This document shows positions 51,682-60,739 of a DNA stretch of 64,000 nt, piece by piece. The notes beneath the pieces were generated by a model, which saw only the letters and a program-made list of their open reading frames with translations, was not told the DNA's origin and did not search any database. The position numbers and the translations under genes are program-made. Each line of letters starts with the position of its first letter. Position 1 is the first letter of the stretch. Source of the DNA: an uncultured Oscillospiraceae bacterium (lineage in GTDB: Bacteria; Bacillota; Clostridia; Oscillospirales; Oscillospiraceae); assembly GCA_934591895.1 (NCBI GenBank), contig CAKTPP010000009.1:1-64000 (forward strand), given 5' to 3'.

Positions 51682-52695
51682 TTATGCTTCTATGATGGGA
51701 AAGGAGATGGACACCGCAAAGCCCACGCCCCAGTCGGATGCGGCGCTGAGCGTGAGCCCAAGCTCCTTTGCGATCTCGCGCGCGAGGTAGAGCCCCATGC
51801 CGGTGGCCTTGCTCTTTTCGTGACCGGAGTCACCGGTGAAGCCCTTTTCAAACACGTACGGCAGATCGCACGCGCGCACGCCCGGCCCGTTGTCCCGGAC
51901 GGTGAGGACGGTCTCGGCTTCGCTGCACGCGAGCAAAAACGTCAGCACCGGCGCCTCGCGCGCATACTTCACGCTGTTGCTCACAAGCTGGCCGAGCAGA
52001 AAACACAGCCCGCGCCGGTCGGTGAACACGGTCTCGTCCGCGAGCTGCTGCTCGATGTGAATGTGCTTTTCCTCCAGCAGCGGGCTGTAATCGTCGAGCA
52101 CCTCATCGATGCAGCTGCGCAGCGTCAGCCGTTCGAACCGATAGTCACGCCGCGCGCCGCGCAGACGCGCATAGTAGAGCATCTGATCGATGAACGCCTG
52201 CATCCGGTTGCGCGCGTAGTCGAGCTTGAAGGCGACCGCCTCCGGCAGCGTGCCGCGCCGGTTGTCGAGCACGAGCGTCAGCAGCGCCAGCGGCGTTTTC
52301 ACCTCGTGCGCCCAGAGCTCCACGTAGTCCTCGTAGTCGTCCATCTGCGTCTGCAGCTGCACGATGGTCTGCTGCTGCGCGCGCAGCGTCTCGCCGAGCA
52401 GGCGCACGCTCTGTGCCTCGCTCGGAGCGAGCAGACGGCACAGCGCCTGTTCATGCGCCGTGTCCGGCGTGTGCAGGAAGGCGGAAAACGCCTGCTCGCG
52501 CTTTTTTGCCCGCGCGCAGAGCACGGCGCATACACAGGCAAACAAAAACACCGTCGCCAGCACGATCACGCCGGCAGTGGCGGCGAAGGCCCTTGCGTCC
52601 GCCAGCCAAAGCAGCAGCGCCGCGAGCGCGTCCACGCCCAGCAGCAGAACCAGCCACGGCAGGTACTGCCGCAGATAGCTTCCGTTATGCTTCAT
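51682..52695 (-). CDS. BceS-like intramembrane-sensing histidine kinase
   Basis: A 337-residue kinase. Two N-terminal helices (about 13-33 and 36-58) are joined by only a few residues, so there is no extracellular sensor domain, as in BceS kinases that sense through their ABC transporter. The DHp motif is ELWAHEVKTPLALL, with the phospho-acceptor His. The HATPase has N box VSNSVKYA, DNGPGVRACDLPYVF and GMGLYLAREIAKELG. It overlaps the response-regulator gene by 11 bases. Last gene of the four-gene module; a terminator follows. Confidence 0.9.
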   Translation of the reverse strand: MKHNGSYLRQYLPWLVLLLGVDALAALLLWLADARAFAATAGVIVLATVFLFACVCAVLCARAKKREQAFSAFLHTPDTAHEQALCRLLAPSEAQSVRLLGETLRAQQQTIVQLQTQMDDYEDYVELWAHEVKTPLALLTLVLDNRRGTLPEAVAFKLDYARNRMQAFIDQMLYYARLRGARRDYRFERLTLRSCIDEVLDDYSPLLEEKHIHIEQQLADETVFTDRRGLCFLLGQLVSNSVKYAREAPVLTFLLACSEAETVLTVRDNGPGVRACDLPYVFEKGFTGDSGHEKSKATGMGLYLAREIAKELGLTLSAASDWGVGFAVSISFPIIEA

Positions 52696-53362
52696 GGGCC
52701 ACCTCCAGCCGGTAGCCGACGCCGCGCACGGACACGAGCTGCTGGCGCATGCCGAGGGCGGCCATCGTCTTTTTCAGCCGCGTGAGGTTGACCTGCAGCG
52801 CATTTTCGTCGATGAACTCCGTCGTGCCCCAGAGCGCGCGGCTCAGGTCGTCCTTCGTGACGGTCTGCCCGCCGTGCGTCAGCAGCGCCTCGAGCAGCTT
52901 GCCCTGATTCGGCGGCAGAACGACGGACCGGTTGTGGATGTAGAGCGTGTAGGTCTGCCGGTCGAGCAGGAAGTCTGCGCCCTCGAGCAGGTTCGGCCGC
53001 CCCTCGTAGCGCTTGAGCACGTTTCCGATGCGCGCCAGCAGCCGCTCTCTGCGATAGGGCTTGGTGAGATATTCGTCCGCGCCGAGCTCGAGCGCGTGCA
53101 CCTCGTCGCGCAGCTGGCTGCGCGAGGTCAGCACGAGCACCGGCAGGGCGCTGCGCCGCTTGATGTCGCGGCAGATCTGAAATCCGCTCACCTCCGGCAG
53201 GTTCAGATCCAGCAGCACCAGATCGGGGGCGAGCGTGAGCAGCTGTCCGGTCACGTCGGAAAAGTCCGTGATCTCCGTGACGGTGTAGCCCGCACGGCGC
53301 AGCATATCCGCAAGCTCCTCGCGCATGAGCGCCTCATCTTCCACGACGGCGATGTGCTTCAT
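52685..53362 (-). CDS. BceR-like OmpR-family response regulator
   Basis: A 225-residue regulator. The receiver has acidic pocket VVEDE, phospho-acceptor LVLLDLNLPE (Asp near 52), T/S switch LTSRSQ and Lys in LTKPYRRERLL. A C-terminal winged-helix DNA-binding domain follows (LLEALLTHGGQTVTKDDLSRALWG; VNLTRLKKTM). It is expected to bind a direct- or inverted-repeat site upstream of the cognate ABC genes. ATG 53362 follows a G-rich ribosome binding site; the longer frame is discarded. Confidence 0.93.
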   Translation of the reverse strand: MKHIAVVEDEALMREELADMLRRAGYTVTEITDFSDVTGQLLTLAPDLVLLDLNLPEVSGFQICRDIKRRSALPVLVLTSRSQLRDEVHALELGADEYLTKPYRRERLLARIGNVLKRYEGRPNLLEGADFLLDRQTYTLYIHNRSVVLPPNQGKLLEALLTHGGQTVTKDDLSRALWGTTEFIDENALQVNLTRLKKTMAALGMRQQLVSVRGVGYRLEVAHEA

Positions 53363-53382
53363 CGCACCGCCCCCTTTCTGCG

Positions 53383-55434
53383 TTATTCTTCGCGTTCCGG
53401 CGCCATCAGGGTCAGCAGATACCGGCTGCTGGAGCGCTTGACGGCCGCCATGTAGATCCATTCTACCACACACAGCAGCAAAATCATAGCACCGGCGGTG
53501 ATCATCAGCTCTGTCATGCCGTGCTGCGCCTGTGCGGTGAGCATACCGGTGAAGAGCGCGCGCACGCCGAACACACTGCTGACCGCCGCCACGCCGACCG
53601 GCAGACCGAAGTACCAGTTGATCTGCGCCTTTGCCGCGCGGCAGAGCGTGTCGTGCTCTGCGCCGAGGCGCACGAGCGTCCGGTAGCGGCGCGCGGCCTT
53701 CTGCTGCCCCATGAGAAACTGCACGCCGATGACGGTGTTGGCCACGACGAGGAAAATGATCGCCAGATAAATGGTCAGGTAGCTTGCCGCGACGATGTAA
53801 AACAGCTCCCGGCCGAGGTTTTGCAGGTAGCTCTCGTATTCCAGCCCGAGCGGATCGAGCCGCCCGTTCATGTCCGCAATGGCGAGCATGAGGCTCTTGC
53901 CCTCCGTCGCGGACGGGGCGAGCACAGCGTCGAGATAGACGTCATAGTCGCCCTGCGTGTAGTGGTCAAACGCGGCGTCCGGCACGATGAGCGCGAACGA
54001 CATCGTGATTGAGCGGTCGGTCACGACGCTCACCGACTGCACCTGCCCCGTGAGCGTGAACGGCGCGCCGTCGATCGTGACGGCAGCGCCGTCCGCGATC
54101 AGGCGGTCGAGCAGCGCCGTGTTTTCTGCCGACGATACATCGCTGTCGCAGTAGACGGCGGCCTCGTCGGGTGCAAGCGTCAGCTCCGGCAGACCGGCCG
54201 CGTCCAGCAGCCGGTTATAGCTGCCGAGCGCGATGAGGTGCGGATAGCTCGCGGTCTCGAGCAGGTACTGCAGCTGCTGCCGCTTGTCGGAGGCGGGAAG
54301 GGCGTCGACGGTGCGCTGCAGGGCGGGAAATTTCACGGCGTTCTGGTAGTCCGTGCTCGTGCGCACGCGGCCGATGCGCATCTCAAAGAGGTCGGAAAAC
54401 GCATCGTCGAGCCCGCCTGCGGCAAGCGTCCGGCGGAGGTCGTCCGCACTCTGGCCGTCGGAGCGGAACGTGTAGTCGAGCGTGTGCGTCTCGGCTCTGG
54501 ATGAGCGCGCGGTCGCAACGCCCGCGCCGAAGCAGCACAGCGCAGCGAGGATGAGCAGGGAGCTGATCGCCAGCGTCCCCGAGCGGTGGATGACCGTCTC
54601 CTCGACCTGGCGGAAGTTGAACACCCGCAGCCTGCCTGCGCCGCCGCGCCGGGCGAGCCGGTCGATGCCGAAGCGCAGCCCGTAAAACAGCAGCAGCGTG
54701 CCCGACAGACCGAGCGCAAGCGTGCCCGCCATATAGCGCAGACTGCTCCACGCGTACCCGCGGATGGCGAACGTGTACGCTCCGGCGAGCAGCGCCGCGC
54801 CCAGCACGAGCGCCGCGGCGTAGACGGCGGCGGGACGCTGCCGCTTCGTGCCCTCCGGTGTCTCGGTGAGCAGCGCGCCGATCTCCTCACGCACGATCTT
54901 CCCGCTGAGGATGAGTGAGGCCAGCAGCTTGATCGCAAGAAAGCCCACGGCCGTCCAGACGATGGCGGGCAGCGACAGCGTGAAGCGATGCCCCACGATG
55001 CCGAGCCCGACGAGCCGCGCCGTGACGAGACTGATGAGCTCCGAGATCAGCACCGCTGCCGGCAGACCGATGGCCAGCGCGATGACGCTGCTGCGCAGAT
55101 CCTCCGCCAGCAGCATGCCGAAGAGCGTGCGCCGCTGCATGCCGAGCATGAGGTAAACGCCGAATTCGTGCCGCCGCCGCGCGAGCTGAAAGCGGTTGGC
55201 GTAATAAACGAGGAAAAACAGGATGCACAGCGTCATGGTGTACAGCGCCGGGACGAGCGTCAGCAGCCGGTTCACGGCGTCGCTCTCCATCGTTTTGAGA
55301 AACACGATCACATCCTGATGCGACAGGGAGAGAATGATGTAAAACGCGATGATCGCAATGAGCAGGGAGGCGAAAAACAGCCCGTTTTCCCGGCGGCTGC
55401 GGCGGCTGTTGCGCTTGACGAGTTCAGAGAACAT
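53383..55434 (-). CDS. BceB-like antimicrobial-peptide ABC transporter permease
   Basis: A 683-residue permease of the BceB/VraG type: about ten helices, with a large extracellular domain (about 200 residues, roughly residues 310-525) between helices seven and eight that recognises lipid-II-binding peptides in known systems. It contains the FtsX-like N-terminal module (RFQLARRRHEFGVYLMLGMQRRTLFGMLL). ATG 55434 is preferred over GTG 55440 by spacing to GGAGGAGG. It overlaps the ATPase gene by 11 bases. Confidence 0.9.
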   Translation of the reverse strand: MFSELVKRNSRRSRRENGLFFASLLIAIIAFYIILSLSHQDVIVFLKTMESDAVNRLLTLVPALYTMTLCILFFLVYYANRFQLARRRHEFGVYLMLGMQRRTLFGMLLAEDLRSSVIALAIGLPAAVLISELISLVTARLVGLGIVGHRFTLSLPAIVWTAVGFLAIKLLASLILSGKIVREEIGALLTETPEGTKRQRPAAVYAAALVLGAALLAGAYTFAIRGYAWSSLRYMAGTLALGLSGTLLLFYGLRFGIDRLARRGGAGRLRVFNFRQVEETVIHRSGTLAISSLLILAALCCFGAGVATARSSRAETHTLDYTFRSDGQSADDLRRTLAAGGLDDAFSDLFEMRIGRVRTSTDYQNAVKFPALQRTVDALPASDKRQQLQYLLETASYPHLIALGSYNRLLDAAGLPELTLAPDEAAVYCDSDVSSAENTALLDRLIADGAAVTIDGAPFTLTGQVQSVSVVTDRSITMSFALIVPDAAFDHYTQGDYDVYLDAVLAPSATEGKSLMLAIADMNGRLDPLGLEYESYLQNLGRELFYIVAASYLTIYLAIIFLVVANTVIGVQFLMGQQKAARRYRTLVRLGAEHDTLCRAAKAQINWYFGLPVGVAAVSSVFGVRALFTGMLTAQAQHGMTELMITAGAMILLLCVVEWIYMAAVKRSSSRYLLTLMAPEREE

Positions 55435-56197
55435 TGGCACTGCCTCCTCCGAGCTGCGCCATCACGGACAGGATGCGCCCGTAAAATGCCTGCTGCGTCT
55501 CGTCCGGCACGTCGCGCCGCAGCTCGTGAAAGAGCACACCGTCCTGAATGAAGAGAATGCGCCTGCAGTAGCTTGCGGCGTTGCAGTCGTGCGTGACCAT
55601 GAGGATGGTCGCACCGGCGTCCGTGTTCAGCCCGGAGAGCTTTTCCATGAGCGCGCGTGCGTTTTTCGAGTCGAGCGCGCCGGTCGGCTCGTCGGCCAGC
55701 ACGATCTCGGGGTCGAGGATGAGCGCGCGCGCCGCCGCGATGCGCTGCTTCTGCCCGCCGGACATCTGCGCCGGAAACTTGTCGAGCACGTCCGTCACCT
55801 CGAGGTAGTCGGCGAGCTTTTGCAGCCGCTCCCGGCTCTCGGCCTCAGACACGCCGTGCAGCGACAGCGGCAGGAGGATATTTTCGCGGCCGGTGAGGTT
55901 GTCGATGAGCTCAAAGTTCTGAAACAGGTAGCCGATCTCTTTGCCGCGGTAGTCGGCCAGCGCCTTGCCGTGCAGCGTCGTGACGCACTTGCCGTGCAGC
56001 GCGACGGCGCCGGCGGTCGGCGCGATGACGGTCGCGATGCAGTTGAGCAGCGTCGATTTGCCCGAGCCGCTGCTGCCCATGATGCCGAGAAACTCACCCG
56101 GCATGACCTGAAACGAGATGCCGTCGAGCGCGCGGGTCAGATTCGGCTCCTTGCCGTAATATTTCTTCAGGGCTGCAATTTCGAGAATGGGGTCCAT
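55424..56197 (-). CDS. BceA-like ABC transporter ATPase
   Basis: A 257-residue ATPase: Walker A IMGSSGSGKSTLLNCIAT, Q-loop FQNFELIDNLT, signature MSGGQKQRIAAARALI, Walker B EIVLADEPTGALDS and VTHDCNAA. It is first in the order ATPase-permease-regulator-kinase; in Bacillus the kinase genes precede the ABC genes, so the order is reversed here but all four parts are contiguous. ATG 56197 has GGAGGTATG upstream. Confidence 0.93.
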   Translation of the reverse strand: MDPILEIAALKKYYGKEPNLTRALDGISFQVMPGEFLGIMGSSGSGKSTLLNCIATVIAPTAGAVALHGKCVTTLHGKALADYRGKEIGYLFQNFELIDNLTGRENILLPLSLHGVSEAESRERLQKLADYLEVTDVLDKFPAQMSGGQKQRIAAARALILDPEIVLADEPTGALDSKNARALMEKLSGLNTDAGATILMVTHDCNAASYCRRILFIQDGVLFHELRRDVPDETQQAFYGRILSVMAQLGGGSANVL

Positions 56198-56300
56198 TGC
56201 ACATACCTCCTTTGGATTCTGATGCCATGGTACAACACCCGGCACGAAAAATCCACTTACAGTATCTGAAAGGTTTTGTAAAAGCGCGCGGACGCGAAAA

Positions 56301-56328
56301 TGCCGCAGGCAGCTGACTGCCTGCGGCA
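56301..56328 (-). terminator. Terminator of the DUF1538/PII operon
   Basis: A 12-bp perfect stem (TGCCGCAGGCAG / CTGCCTGCGGCA), CTGA loop, and TTTT on the minus strand, just beyond the stop at 56349. Confidence 0.9.
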
Positions 56329-56348
56329 TTTGGCTTCTTTTCAGAGGG

Positions 56349-57077
56349 TCACAGCGTGTTCTCGCCGGTCTCGAGACCGATGACCTCGTCCACCGGCAGC
56401 GAGAGAATGATGCCGTGCGCATCCGTGCGCAGGCCGCAGGCGTCGCTGATGGCGTTCATGACGGCGGCCTTCTTTTCACGCGGCGTGACGATGATGACGA
56501 ACTCCTCTTCCTCCTGCATGGAGATGCCGAGCTTGCGGCTGATGCGCTCGGAGTTCTGGCGGCGTCCCTTGAGGATCGTGCCGCCCATGGCGCCCGCGCT
56601 TCTTGCGGCGTCGATGGCGTCGCTGCTGTAGCCGTTGCTGAGCGCGACCCAGATGGCGGCGTAACCCGCGCCGGTTTGCATATCGGACATATCGCTACAC
56701 ACCCTTTCTTCGATCTTCTGTTCTATGGTCTCGCGCAGCTGGTCGTTCATCAGCTGGAGCATCGGCCGCTGCAGCCCCGTGATCGGGATCGTCAGCACGA
56801 TGCCGCCGCCGCGCTTGTTGAGCGGAATGCGCTGCTGCAGCGCGTCAAGCAGGTCGCGCACAAGAAACTTCGGCAGCAGCCCGATCGTGAGCAGGCGGCT
56901 GCTGCCGCTCAGCCCGAAGATGTCAAGCATTTCCGACGGCGCCGTGCCGTGCCCCTGACACTGGTAGTAGATCGGGATGCGGAAATTCTGAAACGTCTGC
57001 TCGAGCTTGCGGCGGTATTCGTGGTTGGTGATGATGAGCACCATGCGCGGTGCGAGTCGGTTTTCGGAATGTATCAT
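56349..57077 (-). CDS. Tandem PII-like regulatory protein
   Basis: A 242-residue protein with two PII-like ferredoxin-fold halves. The second half is clear: AARSAGAMGGTILKGRR as a T-loop-flanking segment, EEEEFVIIVTPREKKAAVMNAISDACG as strand plus helix, and DAHGIILSLPVDEVIG as the last strand. The first half (MVLIITNHEYRRKLEQTFQN; RGGGIVLTIPITGL) has the same layout with a degenerate loop. It follows the DUF1538 membrane gene with a four-base overlap, so it probably gates that transporter in response to a nucleotide or metabolite, as GlnK does for AmtB. Confidence 0.75.
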   Translation of the reverse strand: MIHSENRLAPRMVLIITNHEYRRKLEQTFQNFRIPIYYQCQGHGTAPSEMLDIFGLSGSSRLLTIGLLPKFLVRDLLDALQQRIPLNKRGGGIVLTIPITGLQRPMLQLMNDQLRETIEQKIEERVCSDMSDMQTGAGYAAIWVALSNGYSSDAIDAARSAGAMGGTILKGRRQNSERISRKLGISMQEEEEFVIIVTPREKKAAVMNAISDACGLRTDAHGIILSLPVDEVIGLETGENTL

Positions 57078-58594
57078 ATCTCTTCGTCCTCCAGGTCGAT
57101 GACACCGTCATCGGGCAGCAGGTCAGCTTTGTTCTCCGCCACGGCTTTGGCTCTATGTACGTAAATGACGCCCATGATCTGAATGGCGACCGGCGGCGCG
57201 AGCGCGACGAGCGCCACCACGCCGAAGGCGTCCGTGACGACGTTGCCGCCGAGCGCGGTGCACGCGCCCATAGCCAGCGGCAGCAGGAAGGTGGAGGTCA
57301 TGGGCCCGCTCGCCACGCCGCCGGAGTCGAAGGCGATGCCCACGAACACGGACGGCACATAGCGCGCGAGGATGAGCGCGAGCGCGTAGCCCGGCACGAG
57401 GATCCAGTAGATGCTGATGCCGGTCAGCACACGCACCATTGACAGCATCACCGCGCAGGCCACGCCGATGGACAGCGCCGTGTTCATCATGCCCTGCGAC
57501 ACCGTGCCGCCGGTGACATCCTCGACCTGCTTGTTGAGCACCTGTACGGCGGGCTCCGCCTTGACGATGTAGTAGCCGATGAGCGCGCCGATCGGGATGA
57601 GCACCCAGCGGTATGTGCTGTCCGCCAGACCCGAGCCGAGCAGGTTGCCCACGGGCGTGAAGCCGATGTTCACGCCGGTCAGAAACAGGATCAGGCCGAT
57701 GACGGTGTACAGAAAGCCGACGCCGGTGCGCAGCAGCTGCCGCCGGCGGTAGTGGTGCGTCAGCAGCTGGAACAGCACGAACACCGCTATGATCGGCAGG
57801 ATGCTCAGCAGCACTTCTTTCGCGTAGTCCGGCAGGCCGATGGCGAACTGACGCACCACGTCGCGCGTCGTGACGACCGGCGCGATCTCCACGGCGGAGT
57901 AGATCGCATCGCTCGGGTGGTAGAAGATGCCGAGCAGTAGCACCATCAGGATCGGCCCGATGCTGCACAGCGCGACCAGACCGAAGCTGTCGTCATCGTG
58001 CCCCTGCGCGGTGCGCAGTGCCGACACGCCGACGCCCAGCGCCATGATAAACGGCACGGTGATCGGCCCCGTCGTGACGCCGCCGGCGTCAAACGCGACG
58101 GCGAGAAAATCCTTTGGGGAAAACAGTGTCAGCAAAAACAGCAGCGCGTACGCGATCAGCAGGCACTTTGCCAGCGACGCGCGATAGAAGATGCGCAGCA
58201 CGGCCAGCGCCAGAAAGACGCCCACGCCGACGGCGACCGTCCAGATCAGGACGTTGTTGGGGATGGACGCGACCTGATTTGCCAGCACCTGCAGATCCGG
58301 CTCTGCGATGGTGATGATCGTACCGAGTGCGAACGACACGAGCACGACCAGAATGACCTTTTCATGCTTTGCCAGCGTCTTGCCGACGCCCTCGCCGAGC
58401 GGGGTCATGGACATTTCGGCGCCGAGCTGGAAAAAACCCATGCCGAAGATCAGCAGCACGGCGCCGGTCAGAAACAGCGCCAGCGTGCCGATCTCCATCG
58501 GGACGAGCGTGACGCTCAGCACCAGCACGATCAGCGTGATCGGCAGGACGCTGGACAGAGATTCCTTTACTTTTTCTTTGAGCTTTTCATTCAT
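57074..58594 (-). CDS. DUF1538-family membrane protein (putative transporter)
   Basis: A 506-residue protein with about twelve to fourteen helices in two homologous halves. Each half contains 'FLTGAVLLIFGMGFFQLGAEMSMTPLGEGVG' or its counterpart 'FLTGVNIGFTPVGNLLG', and a conserved 'VAFDAGGVTTGPITVPFIMALG' or 'IAFDSGGVASGPMTSTFLLPLAMG'. These duplicated DxGGVxxGP motifs are diagnostic of DUF1538. The transported solute is unknown to me. It is coupled to a PII-like gene. Confidence 0.85.
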   Translation of the reverse strand: MNEKLKEKVKESLSSVLPITLIVLVLSVTLVPMEIGTLALFLTGAVLLIFGMGFFQLGAEMSMTPLGEGVGKTLAKHEKVILVVLVSFALGTIITIAEPDLQVLANQVASIPNNVLIWTVAVGVGVFLALAVLRIFYRASLAKCLLIAYALLFLLTLFSPKDFLAVAFDAGGVTTGPITVPFIMALGVGVSALRTAQGHDDDSFGLVALCSIGPILMVLLLGIFYHPSDAIYSAVEIAPVVTTRDVVRQFAIGLPDYAKEVLLSILPIIAVFVLFQLLTHHYRRRQLLRTGVGFLYTVIGLILFLTGVNIGFTPVGNLLGSGLADSTYRWVLIPIGALIGYYIVKAEPAVQVLNKQVEDVTGGTVSQGMMNTALSIGVACAVMLSMVRVLTGISIYWILVPGYALALILARYVPSVFVGIAFDSGGVASGPMTSTFLLPLAMGACTALGGNVVTDAFGVVALVALAPPVAIQIMGVIYVHRAKAVAENKADLLPDDGVIDLEDEEI

Positions 58595-58659
58595 ACGGTT
58601 GTGGGGGTCCTCCTTTCGCGGGGTGATTCAGGATCGCTGCACGACCGCATTGCAGTCAG

Positions 58660-60474
58660 TCAGTTGCGGTTGACGATCGCCATGAACTCCTCACCGGTGA
58701 TGGTCTCCTTCTCATAGAGATACTTGGCCAGCTCGTCGAGCTTGGCGCGGTTTTCCGTGAGGATGCCGACGGCCTTGGCGTGCTGCTGTTTCACGAGCGC
58801 GACGACCTGATGGTCGATCCGCGTCTGTGTTTCGGCCGAGCAGGCGAGGGAGGTGTCGCCGCCGAGGTACTGGTTCGTGACCGTCTCAAGCGCGACCATG
58901 TCGAACTCCTCGCTCATGCCGTAGCGCGTGATCATGCCGCGGGCGAGCTTCGTCGCCTGCTCAATGTCGTTGGACGCGCCGGTGGAGACGACGCCGAAGC
59001 GCACCTCCTCGGCGGCGCGGCCGCCGGTGAGCGTGGCGATCTTGTTTTCCAGCTCCTCTTTCGTCAGGAGATAGTGGTTGCCCTCCTCTACCTGCATCGT
59101 GTAGCCGAGCGCGCCGGATGTGCGCGGGATGATGGTGATCTTCTGCACGGGGGCGGAGTGCGTCTGCAATGCGGCGACGAGCGCGTGGCCGATCTCGTGA
59201 TAGGCCACCGTCCACTTCTCCTTGTCGGTGAGGATGGCGTTTTTCTTCTGATAGCCCGCGATGACGACCTCGATGCTCTCCTCAAGGTCGGACTGCGTGG
59301 CAAAGCGCCGGCCGTCGCGCACGGCGCGCAGCGCAGCCTCGTTGACGATGTTGGCGAGCTCCGCGCCGGATGCGCCGGAGGCCATGCGCGCGATCTGGCC
59401 AAAGTCCACGTCCTCGGCGACCCTGATCTTGCGGGCGTGCACCCTGAGGATCTCCTCTCGGCCCTTGAGGTCGGGCAGCTCCACAGGCACGCGCCGGTCA
59501 AAGCGGCCGGGCCGCGTGAGCGCGGGGTCGAGCGATTCGGGGCGGTTCGTGGCGGCGAGGATGATGACGCCGTTGTTGCCCTCGAAACCGTCCATCTCGG
59601 TCAGCAGCTGGTTGAGCGTCTGCTCGCGCTCGTCGTTGCCGCCGAGCTGCCCGTCGCGCTTTTTGCCGATGGCGTCGATCTCGTCGATGAACACGATGCA
59701 GGGCGCCTTCTCCTTGGCCTGCCGGAACAGGTCGCGTACCTTCGACGCGCCCATGCCGACGAACATCTCCACAAATTCCGAGCCGGAGATGGAGAAAAAC
59801 GGCACGTTTGCCTCGCCGGCGACGGCCTTGGCCAGCATCGTCTTGCCGGTTCCCGGAGGGCCGACGAGCAGGATGCCCTTGGGCATGGACGCGCCGATCT
59901 CCTGATACTTCGACGGGTCGTGCAGGTAGTCGACGATCTCGGTCAGGTTCTCCTTGGCCTCGTCCTCACCGGCGACGTCGGAGAACTTGATGCCCTCGGC
60001 GGACTTGACATAGACCTTTGCGTTCGAGCCGCCGAGCCCGAACATCATGGAGTTCGGCCCGCCGGCCTTGTTCGTCATGCGCTTGAGCATGAACTGGCCG
60101 AGGGCAACAAAACCCACGATCGGCAGCAGCCACGTCAGCAGAAATGACAGAAACGGCGACATCTGCTCGACGATCTCGCTCGAGAACTCCGCGCCGGAGT
60201 CCTTCAGGCGGTAGATCAGGTCGGGATCGTCCATCAGGCCGGTCTTGTATACCTGCGTGTCGTCTTTGTTCGTGAAGAGGATCTGGTTGTCCTGCACCTC
60301 CACGCGGCCGATCTCCTTGTTTTCCGTCATGGTCATGAACGTGCCGTAGTCGACTTCCTTGATCTGCCGCTGGCTCAGCCACGGCACGGCGAGGAAGTTG
60401 ATGAGCAGCAGCACGAGCAGCGCCATGGCGTAGTAATACAGCATCGGCTTTTTCGGGCTTTTTACTTCATTCAT
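58660..60474 (-). CDS. ftsH: ATP-dependent zinc metalloprotease FtsH
   Basis: A 604-residue membrane AAA+ protease that degrades unneeded membrane and regulatory proteins. Two N-terminal helices flank a short periplasmic-face domain. The AAA domain has Walker A VGPPGTGKTMLAKAVAGEA, Walker B CIVFIDEIDAIG and second region of homology NRPESLDPALTRPGRFDR. The protease domain has the zinc site AYHEIGHALVAAL (HEXXH). ATG 60474 has AAAGGAAG upstream; an upstream TTG at 60495 is rejected. The neighbours (DUF1538/PII) are on the same strand but separated by a 65-base gap and probably a separate unit. Confidence 0.96.
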   Translation of the reverse strand: MNEVKSPKKPMLYYYAMALLVLLLINFLAVPWLSQRQIKEVDYGTFMTMTENKEIGRVEVQDNQILFTNKDDTQVYKTGLMDDPDLIYRLKDSGAEFSSEIVEQMSPFLSFLLTWLLPIVGFVALGQFMLKRMTNKAGGPNSMMFGLGGSNAKVYVKSAEGIKFSDVAGEDEAKENLTEIVDYLHDPSKYQEIGASMPKGILLVGPPGTGKTMLAKAVAGEANVPFFSISGSEFVEMFVGMGASKVRDLFRQAKEKAPCIVFIDEIDAIGKKRDGQLGGNDEREQTLNQLLTEMDGFEGNNGVIILAATNRPESLDPALTRPGRFDRRVPVELPDLKGREEILRVHARKIRVAEDVDFGQIARMASGASGAELANIVNEAALRAVRDGRRFATQSDLEESIEVVIAGYQKKNAILTDKEKWTVAYHEIGHALVAALQTHSAPVQKITIIPRTSGALGYTMQVEEGNHYLLTKEELENKIATLTGGRAAEEVRFGVVSTGASNDIEQATKLARGMITRYGMSEEFDMVALETVTNQYLGGDTSLACSAETQTRIDHQVVALVKQQHAKAVGILTENRAKLDELAKYLYEKETITGEEFMAIVNRN

Positions 60475-60739
60475 GCGTATGCTTCCTTTGTTCAAAATAT
60501 ATGTGTACTGCGTGTGCGTTTTCCGGACTCGTGTAACGTAACTTTAGTTTACCACAACCGGAAACGCCTGTCCAGTGAATAAACTGTGTACAGCGTGTAC
60601 AAAAAAACCCCGATACGCCGGAAAAGAGACAACGAAACCGGAACCTGTGCAGCAAATGTTACGGAAGAAAGCACCCCGCGCCTGTATGATAGTTTTATAA
60701 CAAAAACCTTTCCGAACCGACGGATGGAGGGATCACGCG

